Virus record (IMG/VR): IMGVR_UViG_3300017960_000018
Location: 1 to 64,000 of that record
DNA length: 64,000 bases
Direction: 5' to 3' (one strand)
From: a virus
This document shows positions 1 to 7,510 of this stretch, piece by piece. The position numbers and the translations under genes were made by a program. Every line of letters starts with the position of its first letter. Within the stretch, counting starts at the first letter, position 1. The notes below the pieces were generated by a model that was not told the origin of the DNA, did not search any database, and saw only the letters and a list, made by a program, of their open reading frames with translations.

Positions 1-426
1 AGGCCCAAGCACGCGCAGGACAAGGACCGGGAGAAGGCCGTTGAGATCGCCCACGCCATCGTCGGCTGCAAGTACGACGCCTCCTTCAAGTTCAACATGG
101 AGGAGGAGCTGAAGCTGCTGGCCGAGCAGGAGGAGAGCCCGCTGGTCGAGAACGTGGAGGAGCTGCACCGTTCCATGCGGAACCTCCGCTCCGAGTACGA
201 TATGTCCTTCAGCTGCACGGAGGTTGTGGCGACGGCCTGGTGGCATATGCGCAAGCGGTTGGGGATCGCCCGCAAGAAGGTCAGGGGCAGGTTGTGCATC
301 ACGGCCGACCAATTTTTAAACAGGGACTTCAAGGTCGTGTGGACAAATGTTACAGTGGGGCAGGCTGAGAAGGCCGGCCTTGGTGAAGAGGGGGTTCGGG
401 AGCTGAAAGCGTACTGGAACGAATAA
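1..426 (+). CDS. Hypothetical protein, 5'-truncated by window edge
   Basis: The reading frame is open from base 1 to a TAA at 424-426, so the start lies upstream of the window. An internal ATG at 97 would give 109 residues, but the upstream codons keep the same charged, helical character. The visible part is rich in Lys and Glu and has a WWHMRKR stretch near the middle. No family is recognised. The stop overlaps the next start (TAATG), which suggests coupled translation. Confidence 0.6.
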   Translation, partial: RPKHAQDKDREKAVEIAHAIVGCKYDASFKFNMEEELKLLAEQEESPLVENVEELHRSMRNLRSEYDMSFSCTEVVATAWWHMRKRLGIARKKVRGRLCITADQFLNRDFKVVWTNVTVGQAEKAGLGEEGVRELKAYWNE

Positions 427-872
427 TGGGCTTCAGAAACATCCACCCAGTCAAGATTGAGAAGAAGTGGGGCCACGAGCTTTGCGTGGTCACCAAGCAC
501 CCCGTGGACGGACCGGCCGGCTACTCGGGTAAGATCCTCACACTCGACTACGGCTGGCAGTGCTCGATCCACTATCACGTGCACAAGACGGAGACGTTCT
601 TCGTGCTGGAGGGGAAGCTGGTCCTTGAGCTTTACGACCTGAAGGCGTCCTTCGTCAAGACGGCGCCCCCCAGGAACCCCTCCATGGACGATGTCCGGTT
701 GGCGATCTCGACGGTGCTGGAACCGGGACAAGGCATGACGCTGGACCCGCTGACGCCGCACCGCTTCTGGACCGTGACGCTGGACGGATGCAAGTTCGTG
801 GAGTTTTCCACGCCCGACGACCCGTCGGACAGTTACCGCATCACGACATCGGGACCGAAAGATGCAAAGTAA
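426..872 (+). CDS. Cupin-domain protein (sugar isomerase/epimerase-like)
   Basis: A single 148-residue cupin beta-barrel. Cupin motif 1 is visible around residues 49-63 (IHYHVHKTETFFVLEG), giving metal-ligand candidates H51, H53 and E56. Motif 2 is around PLTPHRFWTV. The closest feel is the C-terminal half of type II mannose-6-phosphate isomerases and related nucleotide-sugar cupins, which bind a divalent metal and act on sugars. Substrate is not determined by the sequence. It starts inside the stop of the previous gene and overlaps the next by 11 bases. It could belong with the sugar genes at 9712, 14242 and 20378 in glycan modification, which is inference. Confidence 0.8.
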   Translation: MGFRNIHPVKIEKKWGHELCVVTKHPVDGPAGYSGKILTLDYGWQCSIHYHVHKTETFFVLEGKLVLELYDLKASFVKTAPPRNPSMDDVRLAISTVLEPGQGMTLDPLTPHRFWTVTLDGCKFVEFSTPDDPSDSYRITTSGPKDAK

Positions 873-1083
873 GATGCCGTACATCCTGAAGTTCCACTCA
901 CCCCGCGACGGTGTGCTGTCCACCACGCACATCGACGCGGAGGACGACCCGGACGCCATGGACCAGGCGCTGGAGCGTATCAACAGACGTACCGCGGAAG
1001 GCCTGGAGGGGGATCACGTACTGATCGGACCAGGGGGCCGCAAACTCAAACTCGATCTTGTCGGCTGCGCGCCGGCGGACTGA
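862..1083 (+). CDS. Small hypothetical protein
   Basis: A 73-residue acidic protein with no recognised domain. The chosen ATG at 862 overlaps the end of the cupin gene. An ATG at 874 just after the cupin stop is a reasonable alternative. A HxDAEDDPDAMDQALERI segment looks helical. It is kept because it fills the space between two coding genes in the same direction with compatible overlaps. Confidence 0.55.
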   Translation: MQSKMPYILKFHSPRDGVLSTTHIDAEDDPDAMDQALERINRRTAEGLEGDHVLIGPGGRKLKLDLVGCAPAD

Positions 1084-1102
1084 CCACCACGGAAAATCGA
1101 AT

Positions 1103-1702
1103 ATGTCTCGCGACGAGTTTCAGATCCTGTTTAACCAGGAGCCAACCGCCCGCGATTACTTTCCAGAGGGGCTCGACGAGAACCCGCTGGACCTGTTCGT
1201 CAAGGCGTTGGCGAGCGGGAACTACGCGGAGACCGGGTTGTCGGGGCTTCGCCGCAAGGGCACGATTTCGGACCTACCGGCGCACGCCAACGCGACCCAG
1301 ATTGTAGACTACCAGGACAAGCACGGACGGCTGCCCCGCCGCATTTCCAAGACACTGCGCACGGCTGAGGGAGGAAACGTCTTTATTCATGGCTTGTGGT
1401 TCTACTCGGCGACGGGCGTGCTGTGCGACACGTTTTTCCACGCTGCAGGTGAGAAGCACTGGGACGCCAGCTGGGACGAGGAAAGCTTCTTTTGCACGCG
1501 TGCTCCAAGGGCGCCTGGCAGACACACGCCGTTCCTGCACTCGGAAGAACATAACACGGAGCGTCCTCCGTTTGCTGTCGCGTGGTGGTGGGAGCGGCTG
1601 ACGAAGCTGCCGTTGCCGCCGATGATGAATTATATGGTGAACAAGGAGCTGACCTTCTCGCAACTGGCCGACTTGCTGACGGTGGGCGCGCCATGGACAT
1701 AA
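1103..1702 (+). CDS. Tandem paralog family A, copy 1
   Basis: This is the first of seven adjacent proteins sharing one layout: an N-terminal L..W...L helix, a central (Y)SxxGVLCD motif, a Trp-rich middle, then WW..(H)..LP and a C-terminal LADLL..(A/G)PW tail. Here the core is FYSATGVLCDTFF and the end is LADLLTVGAPWT. The start at 1103 (MSRDEF) is preferred over an upstream in-frame start at 1058 that would overlap the previous gene. The function is unknown. The last codons contain the ATG of copy 2. Confidence 0.75.
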   Translation: MSRDEFQILFNQEPTARDYFPEGLDENPLDLFVKALASGNYAETGLSGLRRKGTISDLPAHANATQIVDYQDKHGRLPRRISKTLRTAEGGNVFIHGLWFYSATGVLCDTFFHAAGEKHWDASWDEESFFCTRAPRAPGRHTPFLHSEEHNTERPPFAVAWWWERLTKLPLPPMMNYMVNKELTFSQLADLLTVGAPWT

Positions 1703-2136
1703 AGAAGGACTCGCCCCTGATGGCGTGGATCAAGGCGCTGGGTGACGACAGCTACATCACGCAGTGGAAGGATTACGGCTACCACCCGCCCCAGCTGCGG
1801 ACCGTGATCTACGAGCCGTCGGGGACGGGCAAGGAGGCGACACACATCCTCTGGTCGCCGATGGGCGTCCTGGCCGACGCGTTCGTGCAGCGGCACTGCA
1901 AGGCGCCGCTGTACTCGATGTGGGTCGACCGTTGGATGCGGGTCAGCCCCGTGGGCGGCCCGCACCTGTCCTTTGACGAGGCGTGGCCGCTGCCCTGGCC
2001 CATCGAGACGTGGTGGAAGAACTGGCATGCCGACCTTCCTTTCAAGAAAGTAGGGGACTACATGTTTGAACCGCAAGCGAACTTCCGGCAGTTGGCCGAC
2101 CTGTTGGCTGTGGGGGCACCGTGGGTGAGCCACTAG
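1693..2136 (+). CDS. Tandem paralog family A, copy 2
   Basis: A 147-residue member of family A. It has the core WSPMGVLADAF, where the usual Cys of GVLCD is replaced by Ala, then IETWWKNWHADLPF and the tail LADLLAVGAPWVSH. Its ATG lies in the codons for the APW tail of copy 1 (GCGCCATGGAC), giving a 10-base overlap that recurs between family members. No enzymatic motif is visible. Confidence 0.75.
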   Translation: MDIKKDSPLMAWIKALGDDSYITQWKDYGYHPPQLRTVIYEPSGTGKEATHILWSPMGVLADAFVQRHCKAPLYSMWVDRWMRVSPVGGPHLSFDEAWPLPWPIETWWKNWHADLPFKKVGDYMFEPQANFRQLADLLAVGAPWVSH

Positions 2137-2642
2137 AGTCGTGGATACTCAGCCTGTCGACCAAGGAGTACGAGCAGGAGATGGATTCCCCCATGCTGCG
2201 GCGCATCTACAGGGAGGCTGTCGCCACGAGCGACAACGTGTGCTACCGGGGCCAGCTGCTGAAGAAGGGCGAGAAGATTGTGATCCCGGACAACATTGAT
2301 CGGGTCGGCGACTCGGCTTTCTGGGATATGCAGAGGCATCTGGTGACGCTCGGCAAGGTCATCAAGTTCACGGCTTCCGGCGTGCTGTGCCAGCAGTGCC
2401 TGAAGTACGCGCCGATGCCGACGCGCGGCGGCATGTGGGACGGGCTCGAGTTCAGCTGTAAGGGACTCTTCTGTCAGGAGTCGCCGCATCTGCATATGTG
2501 GCCGCTGCCATGTGTGGTGCGGGCCTGGTGGAGCGACTACGAGGATCTGCCGCTGGAGCCGCTGAAACCGTACCTGGAGAACATCAAGATGTCGTTTGAC
2601 GAGCTGGCTACGCTGTTAGCGGTGGGCGCGCCATGGGCATGA
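2121..2642 (+). CDS. Tandem paralog family A, copy 3
   Basis: A 173-residue member that starts with GTG at 2121, in the sequence coding the PW tail of copy 2. Core: FTASGVLCQQC. There are additional Cys residues (CQQCLKYAP, CKGLFC) that could bind metal. C-terminal part: VRAWWSDYEDLPL and LATLLAVGAPWA. The extra cysteine-rich segment is specific to this copy. Function unknown. Confidence 0.72.
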   Translation: MGEPLESWILSLSTKEYEQEMDSPMLRRIYREAVATSDNVCYRGQLLKKGEKIVIPDNIDRVGDSAFWDMQRHLVTLGKVIKFTASGVLCQQCLKYAPMPTRGGMWDGLEFSCKGLFCQESPHLHMWPLPCVVRAWWSDYEDLPLEPLKPYLENIKMSFDELATLLAVGAPWA

Positions 2643-3070
2643 CGTATTGGGACTACCAGCCGCTGGGACTCTGGATCGAAGGGCTGCGTAACGTCTACAA
2701 GGAGATCGATTACGGTGACGACGCGCCGCCCGATCGCGTGCCGTTGTACACCGGCCACCCGGCGGAGCACGCTTTGAGCTTGAGGAGGTTTTCACCTGCC
2801 GGCGTGTTGTGTGCCCTTCTAACCCTAAAGGGGCCGTCGGTGGGCGCGCATATGAGCAACGGGGAATTCAAATGGGTGGAAGGTTGCGCCGACCGGCCCG
2901 TCTACCGTACAGCGAAGTGGGCGGACGAAATGCCGGAGCCCGTCATTGCGTGGTGGCACAAGTCTCACGACGACCTGCCGTTCGAGAAGCTGATGCCGTT
3001 CCTGACCGACCCGCACTTGCGGTTCAAGCCGTTCGCTGACCTTTTGGAGATGCACGCGCCATGGGCGTGA
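2633..3070 (+). CDS. Tandem paralog family A, copy 4
   Basis: A 145-residue member. It has the N-terminal LGLWIEGLRNVYKE helix, the core FSPAGVLCALL, then VIAWWHKSHDDLPFEKL and the tail FADLLEMHAPWA. The ATG overlaps the preceding APWA codons and the stop overlaps the next start. The regular overlap argues that these genes arose by unequal duplication of a unit that includes the junction. Confidence 0.75.
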   Translation: MGMTYWDYQPLGLWIEGLRNVYKEIDYGDDAPPDRVPLYTGHPAEHALSLRRFSPAGVLCALLTLKGPSVGAHMSNGEFKWVEGCADRPVYRTAKWADEMPEPVIAWWHKSHDDLPFEKLMPFLTDPHLRFKPFADLLEMHAPWA

Positions 3071-3711
3071 GAGACGAGATCCTGGAGAAGGTGTTCAAGG
3101 GCAGCTCCGAGCAGCACGCGATGCGCTTGAAGCTGGTGACGCCCATGGAGGTGTGGGTGCAGTCGCTGCGCGGACGGCTTGATAACGAACACCGGACGGT
3201 ATACGAACAGGCCCACACCACGCAGCTGCGCACGCGTGGCAGTTTCACCAGAGGCGCGGCCAGCGCGATAGCAGACTTCACGAGGGTCAAGATGAAGGAA
3301 GAGGGTTTCTGGCGGAAGATCATGCCGCCCACGCCTATCGGCAAGTCCACAACGATGGCGCAGACTACAGTGAAGCAGGCGTACAGGAGCACGCCGAACG
3401 TGAACGGTGACGTCTTCGGTTTGGACATATGGGACTACTCGGCGCTGGGCGTGCTGTGCGACCTGTATCTGCGTTTCGAGCGCCAGCACAGGGGCGACGC
3501 CTCGTGGCGGGGTAACGAGTTCCAGTGGTTGGTCAAGGGCAAGTTGAGGAGATCGAATTCATGCAAGAAGGTTCCCACGCCGGTAAGAATGTGGTGGGAA
3601 CGGCATCACGGGGAACTTCCGTTCAGGAACCTGAAGGCCTACCTGCGCAACCCGTATCTGAAGTTCGAACAGTTCGCGGACCTGCTGGAGATGCACGGGC
3701 CATGGACCTGA
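3061..3711 (+). CDS. Tandem paralog family A, copy 5, with capsid-like segment
   Basis: A 216-residue member with the family core YSALGVLCDLYL, RMWWERHHGELPF and the tail FADLLEMHGPWT. It carries an extra N-terminal portion in which residues 69-90 match residues 36-57 of the major capsid protein at 61311 (14 of 22 identical by eye, including RV.M.E.GFWR.I.PP). Nothing similar is in copies 1-4. The segment could be a captured or decayed capsid fragment or a capsid-mimicking peptide. Function unknown. Confidence 0.78.
   Translation: MGVRDEILEKVFKGSSEQHAMRLKLVTPMEVWVQSLRGRLDNEHRTVYEQAHTTQLRTRGSFTRGAASAIADFTRVKMKEEGFWRKIMPPTPIGKSTTMAQTTVKQAYRSTPNVNGDVFGLDIWDYSALGVLCDLYLRFERQHRGDASWRGNEFQWLVKGKLRRSNSCKKVPTPVRMWWERHHGELPFRNLKAYLRNPYLKFEQFADLLEMHGPWT
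3265..3330 (+). other. Capsid-like segment 1 inside family A copy 5
   Basis: Codes for AI.DF.RVKMKEEGFWRK.MPP, aligning without gaps to major capsid residues 36-57 at 61416-61481. The DNA also retains partial similarity, for example a shared GGxTTCTGGCGG run. Confidence 0.7.
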
Positions 3712-4313
3712 AAGGTTACAAGCCGCTGCCGCCACTGACGCTGTGGGTGGATGCGCTGCGCAGCAAGGGATATAACCCTACGGACGCGAAGGCGCTCCGC
3801 AAGAAACGCAGGATTACGATCGACGGCGTCGAGCTCGTCTCGGGCGATAATGTGATGGCCCACGACTCGGGCAAGACGATGTACATACAAGACTGGGCAT
3901 ACTCGCCGATGGGGGTGCTGTGCGATCTCTACCTGAACTACGTGCCGCTTTCCTACCGGTCCAAATGGCGCTGCGCGTGGAAGGGGCAGTACTTTCGTTG
4001 GATGGTCCGTGGCAAGTGGAGCAGGCAAAAGTCCAGGCATCAGATGCCCACGCCCATCTACGAGTGGTGGAGCAAGCACCACCGCAAGCTGAAGATCGAG
4101 CCGCTGAGGCCGTTCCTGAAGGACAAGGACCTCAGGTTTGACATGTTTGCGGACCTGCTGGAATTGCACGCGCCGTGGTCGATGGACCCGGCGCTGCTGG
4201 GCTACGAAGCTGACCGGCCCAAGCCTTTGCCTTTTTCCACGTTGCCTCTTGACAGGCATATCCGCGGACCTCGCTTCCGCTGTTTAGAGAAACCCGAGGG
4301 AGTAGAGGAGTGA
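3702..4313 (+). CDS. Tandem paralog family A, copy 6, with capsid-like tail
   Basis: A 203-residue member: LTLWVDALRSKGYNPT at the N-terminus, core YSPMGVLCDLYL, then YEWWSKHHRKL and FADLLELHAPWS. Unlike the other copies it continues about 44 residues beyond the APW motif. In this tail, residues 177-194 match residues 91-108 of the major capsid protein (12 of 18 identical, including R.IRGPRFR). Together with copy 5, two separate capsid segments appear in capsid order in adjacent genes. Confidence 0.78.
   Translation: MDLKGYKPLPPLTLWVDALRSKGYNPTDAKALRKKRRITIDGVELVSGDNVMAHDSGKTMYIQDWAYSPMGVLCDLYLNYVPLSYRSKWRCAWKGQYFRWMVRGKWSRQKSRHQMPTPIYEWWSKHHRKLKIEPLRPFLKDKDLRFDMFADLLELHAPWSMDPALLGYEADRPKPLPFSTLPLDRHIRGPRFRCLEKPEGVEE
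4230..4283 (+). other. Capsid-like segment 2 in tail of family A copy 6
   Basis: Codes for PFSTLPLDRHIRGPRFRC, aligning without gaps to PFASLPMNRYIRGPRFRV of the major capsid protein at 61581-61634. Confidence 0.75.
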
Positions 4314-4774
4314 TCGGGATCGATCACCAGGGGCCGTTGCAGTGGTGGTTGAAGGAGATGAAGAAAGGGTACAAGGACCACACCCGACACGGGTACTACA
4401 GTCGCCCGCCGCTATGCCGGACTGTTGAAACCTTTCGGACGTATTCCCCCGGCGGTGTTTTGTGCCAGGCGTACAGCGGCGTTATGGGCACGCATGGGTT
4501 CAGCTACGCCTACGAGGGGCATGGTCGCCTCTACCCGGAATGTGTACCGTTCGTGTGGCGGACCCGGTGCGGCCGTACGTGTGGCAGCATCTTCAGCGTG
4601 CCCAAACCGGTGCGCGAGTGGTGGGCGAGCCACTACTACAGCGAGCTGCCGTTCAGCGCGTTGATCCCCTATCTCGAAGACAAGAACCTTACGATCGACG
4701 CCTTCTCGGTGCTCCTGATGACGGGGGCGCCGTGGCTGGGTTGTGAGGACAAACCGTTGAAAGGATCGAAATGA
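4310..4774 (+). CDS. Tandem paralog family A, copy 7
   Basis: The last and most divergent member, 154 residues, starting at GTG 4310 in the end of copy 6. Core: YSPGGVLCQAY. C-terminal part: VREWWASHYYSELPF, then FSVLLMTGAPWLG followed by a short basic tail. Additional cysteines occur in TRCGRTCGS. Function unknown. Confidence 0.72.
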   Translation: MIGIDHQGPLQWWLKEMKKGYKDHTRHGYYSRPPLCRTVETFRTYSPGGVLCQAYSGVMGTHGFSYAYEGHGRLYPECVPFVWRTRCGRTCGSIFSVPKPVREWWASHYYSELPFSALIPYLEDKNLTIDAFSVLLMTGAPWLGCEDKPLKGSK

Positions 4775-4947
4775 GCGAAGCGGCCAAACGGGCCAGAAGG
4801 TTGCGGCAGCAGGGGTTTGACAAGGCGTTCGTGGACCGGTCGACCGGCGCGGTCTGCGTGCGTTGCAGCCAGTGTGAGGCGCTGGTGATATGCGGGGTGC
4901 CCTGCCACGAGAAGGGCTGCCCGAACGAGGTGAGGGATGACGACTGA
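4771..4947 (+). CDS. Small Cys-rich (zinc-ribbon-like) protein
   Basis: A 58-residue ORF from ATG 4771 to TGA 4945. It has a basic N-terminal helix (EAAKRARRLRQQGFDKAF) and then a cysteine cluster CVRCSQCEALVICGVPCHEK with a further CP. The six or seven cysteines within 30 residues suggest zinc binding. It overlaps the gene before by 4 bases and the gene after by 11, fitting the packed operon. Function unknown. Confidence 0.65.
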   Translation: MSEAAKRARRLRQQGFDKAFVDRSTGAVCVRCSQCEALVICGVPCHEKGCPNEVRDDD

Positions 4948-5215
4948 GGAAGACCTGAAAGAGGCGCTGGCCGGCATGTGCTACCAGTTCGCCTACCGCG
5001 GCAAGACGAAAGAGGGCCGCCTGACCATCTGGACGGGCGGCCTTTCTGCACTGGAGCTGGCGTTTCAGGAGCTGGGGTGGGAGGACCCTCACCCTTACCC
5101 GGAAGGGGAATGCCAGAACGAGGGCTGCTACAACGAGGCGACCTGCGGGAAGCCTACACCCGAGGGTTACAAGTTCCTGTGTGGGAGCTGCGATGCCAAA
5201 AAACACTCTCCGTAG
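4937..5215 (+). CDS. Small hypothetical protein with C-terminal Cys cluster
   Basis: A 92-residue protein. The N-terminal half looks helical. The C-terminal half has CQNEGCYNEATCGKP and later FLCGSCDAKKH, arranged like a zinc-binding ribbon. The ATG lies in the last codons of the previous small gene. No family recognised. Confidence 0.65.
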   Translation: MTTEEDLKEALAGMCYQFAYRGKTKEGRLTIWTGGLSALELAFQELGWEDPHPYPEGECQNEGCYNEATCGKPTPEGYKFLCGSCDAKKHSP

Positions 5216-5483
5216 CGTCAAAATCACGTTCGACCGGAAGGATCGCTGCATCGACGAATACGGTGTTTGGGTGTGGTGGTACCGGACTTCTAGCCGCTTT
5301 GCTATCCAGCAGGCCGATAGTGACAACCACGTCGACCCGGACAGAATGATCGGTATCCCACGTAACCTCCGGGTCCTGAAGGCCCTGATCAAGGAGCTGC
5401 AGTGGCACGTGACGGACCTGGAGGCGGACCAGCTGACAAAGGGGACGCTCGATGGAGATACCACCGATGCCGGCGGCACGTAA
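5193..5483 (+). CDS. Tandem paralog family B, copy 1
   Basis: A 96-residue protein. The start at 5193 is preferred because GGGAG lies 5 bases upstream; a frame-compatible start at 5181 lacks one. It belongs to a second tandem family whose members have a beta-rich N-terminal half, an IP(R)(N/D)..VL(R/K) segment, and a C-terminal helix ending (L)EADQL(T)KGTLD. Here the tail is LEADQLTKGTLDG plus nine residues. Function unknown. Confidence 0.65.
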   Translation: MPKNTLRSVKITFDRKDRCIDEYGVWVWWYRTSSRFAIQQADSDNHVDPDRMIGIPRNLRVLKALIKELQWHVTDLEADQLTKGTLDGDTTDAGGT

Positions 5484-5793
5484 GCGCAAGCGCGTGAACT
5501 TCGACGTCAAGATCCCCGTAACAGACAATCATACGGAGGGGGTGATCGGGGGCTTGCGGCTCACCGACTTCCTTGCCGACGAGCACACACCCGTAGGGAA
5601 GGTGTGGTTTACGCCCATAGTCAGGTGGACGTACCCGAGAAGCGGCAAGAAGAGCGAGACGCGCGGAAACATACTGTCGATCCCGCGCGACCCGAAGGCC
5701 CTGCGCAAGATCGCGGCGTTTCTGCTGGACGTGGCCGACGACGCGGAGGCCGATCAACTGACGAAAGGAACACTCGATGCCGAACCAGATTGA
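5452..5793 (+). CDS. Tandem paralog family B, copy 2
   Basis: A 113-residue member with a basic N-terminus (PAARKRKRVNFDVKI), the conserved LSIPRDPKALRKIAAF segment and the tail AEADQLTKGTLDAEPD. Start 5452 follows AAGGGG; an internal ATG at 5467 is possible. Like all family B copies, its start lies in the codons for the LD of the previous copy. Confidence 0.65.
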   Translation: MEIPPMPAARKRKRVNFDVKIPVTDNHTEGVIGGLRLTDFLADEHTPVGKVWFTPIVRWTYPRSGKKSETRGNILSIPRDPKALRKIAAFLLDVADDAEADQLTKGTLDAEPD

Positions 5794-6052
5794 GCGGGTG
5801 ATGTTGCCGCTGACGAGGGACGGTGAGCCGTTCATGCTCGAAGTGCTGGACGACGAGGCGCGCGAACGGGTGTCTTTCCGTCCGGTCATAATGGACAAGA
5901 ACACGTACGCGAACTACGACCTCGAGCGGTACGGCGAGATGGTAACCGTACCGCGGGTTGCGCGCGTGTTGCGCGAGATCGGACAGATCCTGCTGGACAG
6001 GGCGACGGACATCGAAGCCGATCAACTGGCGAAAGGGACACTGGATGACTGA
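5777..6052 (+). CDS. Tandem paralog family B, copy 3
   Basis: A 91-residue member: VTVPRVARVLREIGQ then TDIEADQLAKGTLDD at the C-terminus. AAAGGAAC precedes the ATG by a few bases. No catalytic motif. It probably arose by duplication of its neighbours. Confidence 0.68.
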   Translation: MPNQIERVMLPLTRDGEPFMLEVLDDEARERVSFRPVIMDKNTYANYDLERYGEMVTVPRVARVLREIGQILLDRATDIEADQLAKGTLDD

Positions 6053-6398
6053 GAGCATACCGTATCCGTACGAGTACAACATAACGGTGGGTGGCATGCT
6101 GGTGGACACGTGTCACCGGATGGTTGGTCTGCCCGGACACTTCGAGGTTCGGATCACGCCGTTTTACAGGGGCGGATCGTACGTTGACCGGGGAAACAAC
6201 GCGTCGCCGATCACCATCCCTCGAAAGAAGGAGGTGCTGGAGCGGTTCATCAAGGTGTTCCAGGCGGCGATAACGGACATAGAGGCCGAGGCGCTGGCAA
6301 GGGGGTTGGAGGAGATCAGGTTCGAGCACACCGAGACGGGAATCTGCCGGAAGCGTGACCCCGAGACCGGACAGGAGCTGAGAAGGGAGAGCGGATGA
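6045..6398 (+). CDS. Tandem paralog family B, copy 4
   Basis: A 117-residue member beginning MTESIPYPYEY. The ATG at 6045 overlaps the GATG of the preceding LD codons. The family helix appears as ITIPRKKEVLERF and TDIEAEALARGLEE, so the tail motif is more divergent, followed by about 30 charged residues. Confidence 0.65.
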   Translation: MTESIPYPYEYNITVGGMLVDTCHRMVGLPGHFEVRITPFYRGGSYVDRGNNASPITIPRKKEVLERFIKVFQAAITDIEAEALARGLEEIRFEHTETGICRKRDPETGQELRRESG

Positions 6399-6703
6399 CG
6401 GATCACGAAAAGAAGGTGCAGGACCTGGTTATCGAGTTTCCGCCGAGCTTTGCCGGGTGGTTCAACGCTCGTTCGTGCGGGGTTTGCATCTCTTTCAGGC
6501 AAAGAGGCACGAGTCTTCACGACATGACGAGGGAAGACAACGCCGCACCTATGAGGTGTACGAACCCAACCATCGTGTTCCCCAATAATGTCCAGTTCCT
6601 GCGCACGCTGAGCGAGGCGCTGGGGATCGTGGCCGATGACCTGGAAGCCGACAACCTGACCCGGGGCATCGAGGAGGAGAAGGTGAGGGTTTACGCATGG
6701 TGA
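6395..6703 (+). CDS. Tandem paralog family B, copy 5
   Basis: A 102-residue divergent member: IVFPNNVQFLRTLSEAL followed by ADDLEADNLTRGIEEEK. It has an N-terminal CGVC pair absent from the others. ATGA overlap with copy 4. Function unknown. Confidence 0.65.
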   Translation: MTDHEKKVQDLVIEFPPSFAGWFNARSCGVCISFRQRGTSLHDMTREDNAAPMRCTNPTIVFPNNVQFLRTLSEALGIVADDLEADNLTRGIEEEKVRVYAW

Positions 6704-7002
6704 TCGTACCCAAGAGCTATGCCAAGCATTACTGGGGCAACCTGTGTGAGATCACGCGCTGCCCGAGGGAGGGCTGCGACGGCGACCTGCGTTTCTCCGT
6801 AGGTGGCGACGAGAACACGGACTGGAAGCAGGGGTGCGGCGGCTACGAGGACGCGCCCACGGCCAAGTTTCGGTGTCAGAAGTGCAACCTGGGTATCGTT
6901 ATCTCGAACCCCAGGTCGTTTCTGACCAAGAACTGTTTCGATAAGGACGGAAAGCTGAGGAAGCGAGATGATTCACGGACTGGAGATGATAAAGGAGCAT
7001 AA
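6697..7002 (+). CDS. Small zinc-finger-like protein
   Basis: A 101-residue protein with two cysteine pairs typical of a zinc ribbon: CPREGC near residue 22 and CQKC near residue 60, plus CGG between. The C-terminus is charged (KLRKRDDSRTGDD). It could be a nucleic-acid-binding or adaptor protein, but no specific family is recognised. Confidence 0.6.
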   Translation: MVIVPKSYAKHYWGNLCEITRCPREGCDGDLRFSVGGDENTDWKQGCGGYEDAPTAKFRCQKCNLGIVISNPRSFLTKNCFDKDGKLRKRDDSRTGDDKGA

Positions 7003-7510
7003 GTGGTTCAAGGACCACCAGGTCACGAGCCACAGCATCGACCGCATCGTCTGGCAGAAGCCAGGCTCGTCGGTCTACCGGGCGGATTACATCCTGCACG
7101 GGCCGTTCCTGGCCGTCGTGGGCGACATGGGCGAGGCCGTCTACCAGTGGTCGGAGAACCTGACGTGGGCGTTCCTGAACGGGCTGAACTTCGGCTACTT
7201 CCACAGCAAGTGCCGGGCGAGCCCCAAGGGGTTCCCCTGGTACGACTGGGACGAGCAGGTGGCCAGGAAACAGGTGGACGAGCTGTTCGACGGCAGCGAT
7301 TACCTGGACAAGAGCAATCGCGACGAGTGCCTGTCCGCCTGCAGCAGCGAGTCGGACTGGCAGATGTTCACGATGGAGAAGGGCTACGAGATGTTGGGCA
7401 GCGACTGGTGGGAGCTGAACATCGGCAAGGTGCCGGCATTGCAGTGCGTGGGGCACTGGTACGGCCTCAAGCTGGCAACAAACTTCACATTGGGGAAAAC
7501 GGATGGCTAA
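6968..7510 (+). CDS. Hypothetical protein
   Basis: A 180-residue protein beginning MIHGLEMIKEHKWFKDH. It is rich in aromatics and Asp (FPWYDWDE, SDWWELN). An H..SIDRIVWQKPGSSVYRADY segment looks beta-rich. It overlaps the zinc-finger-like gene by 35 bases. An internal ATG would reduce the overlap, so the start is uncertain. Function unknown. Confidence 0.6.
   Translation: MIHGLEMIKEHKWFKDHQVTSHSIDRIVWQKPGSSVYRADYILHGPFLAVVGDMGEAVYQWSENLTWAFLNGLNFGYFHSKCRASPKGFPWYDWDEQVARKQVDELFDGSDYLDKSNRDECLSACSSESDWQMFTMEKGYEMLGSDWWELNIGKVPALQCVGHWYGLKLATNFTLGKTDG

Noticed and set aside
1582-1692. Upstream extension of the 1693 gene from 1582
   Set aside because: The extra residues are read from a different frame of the previous paralog and do not resemble the start of any family member.
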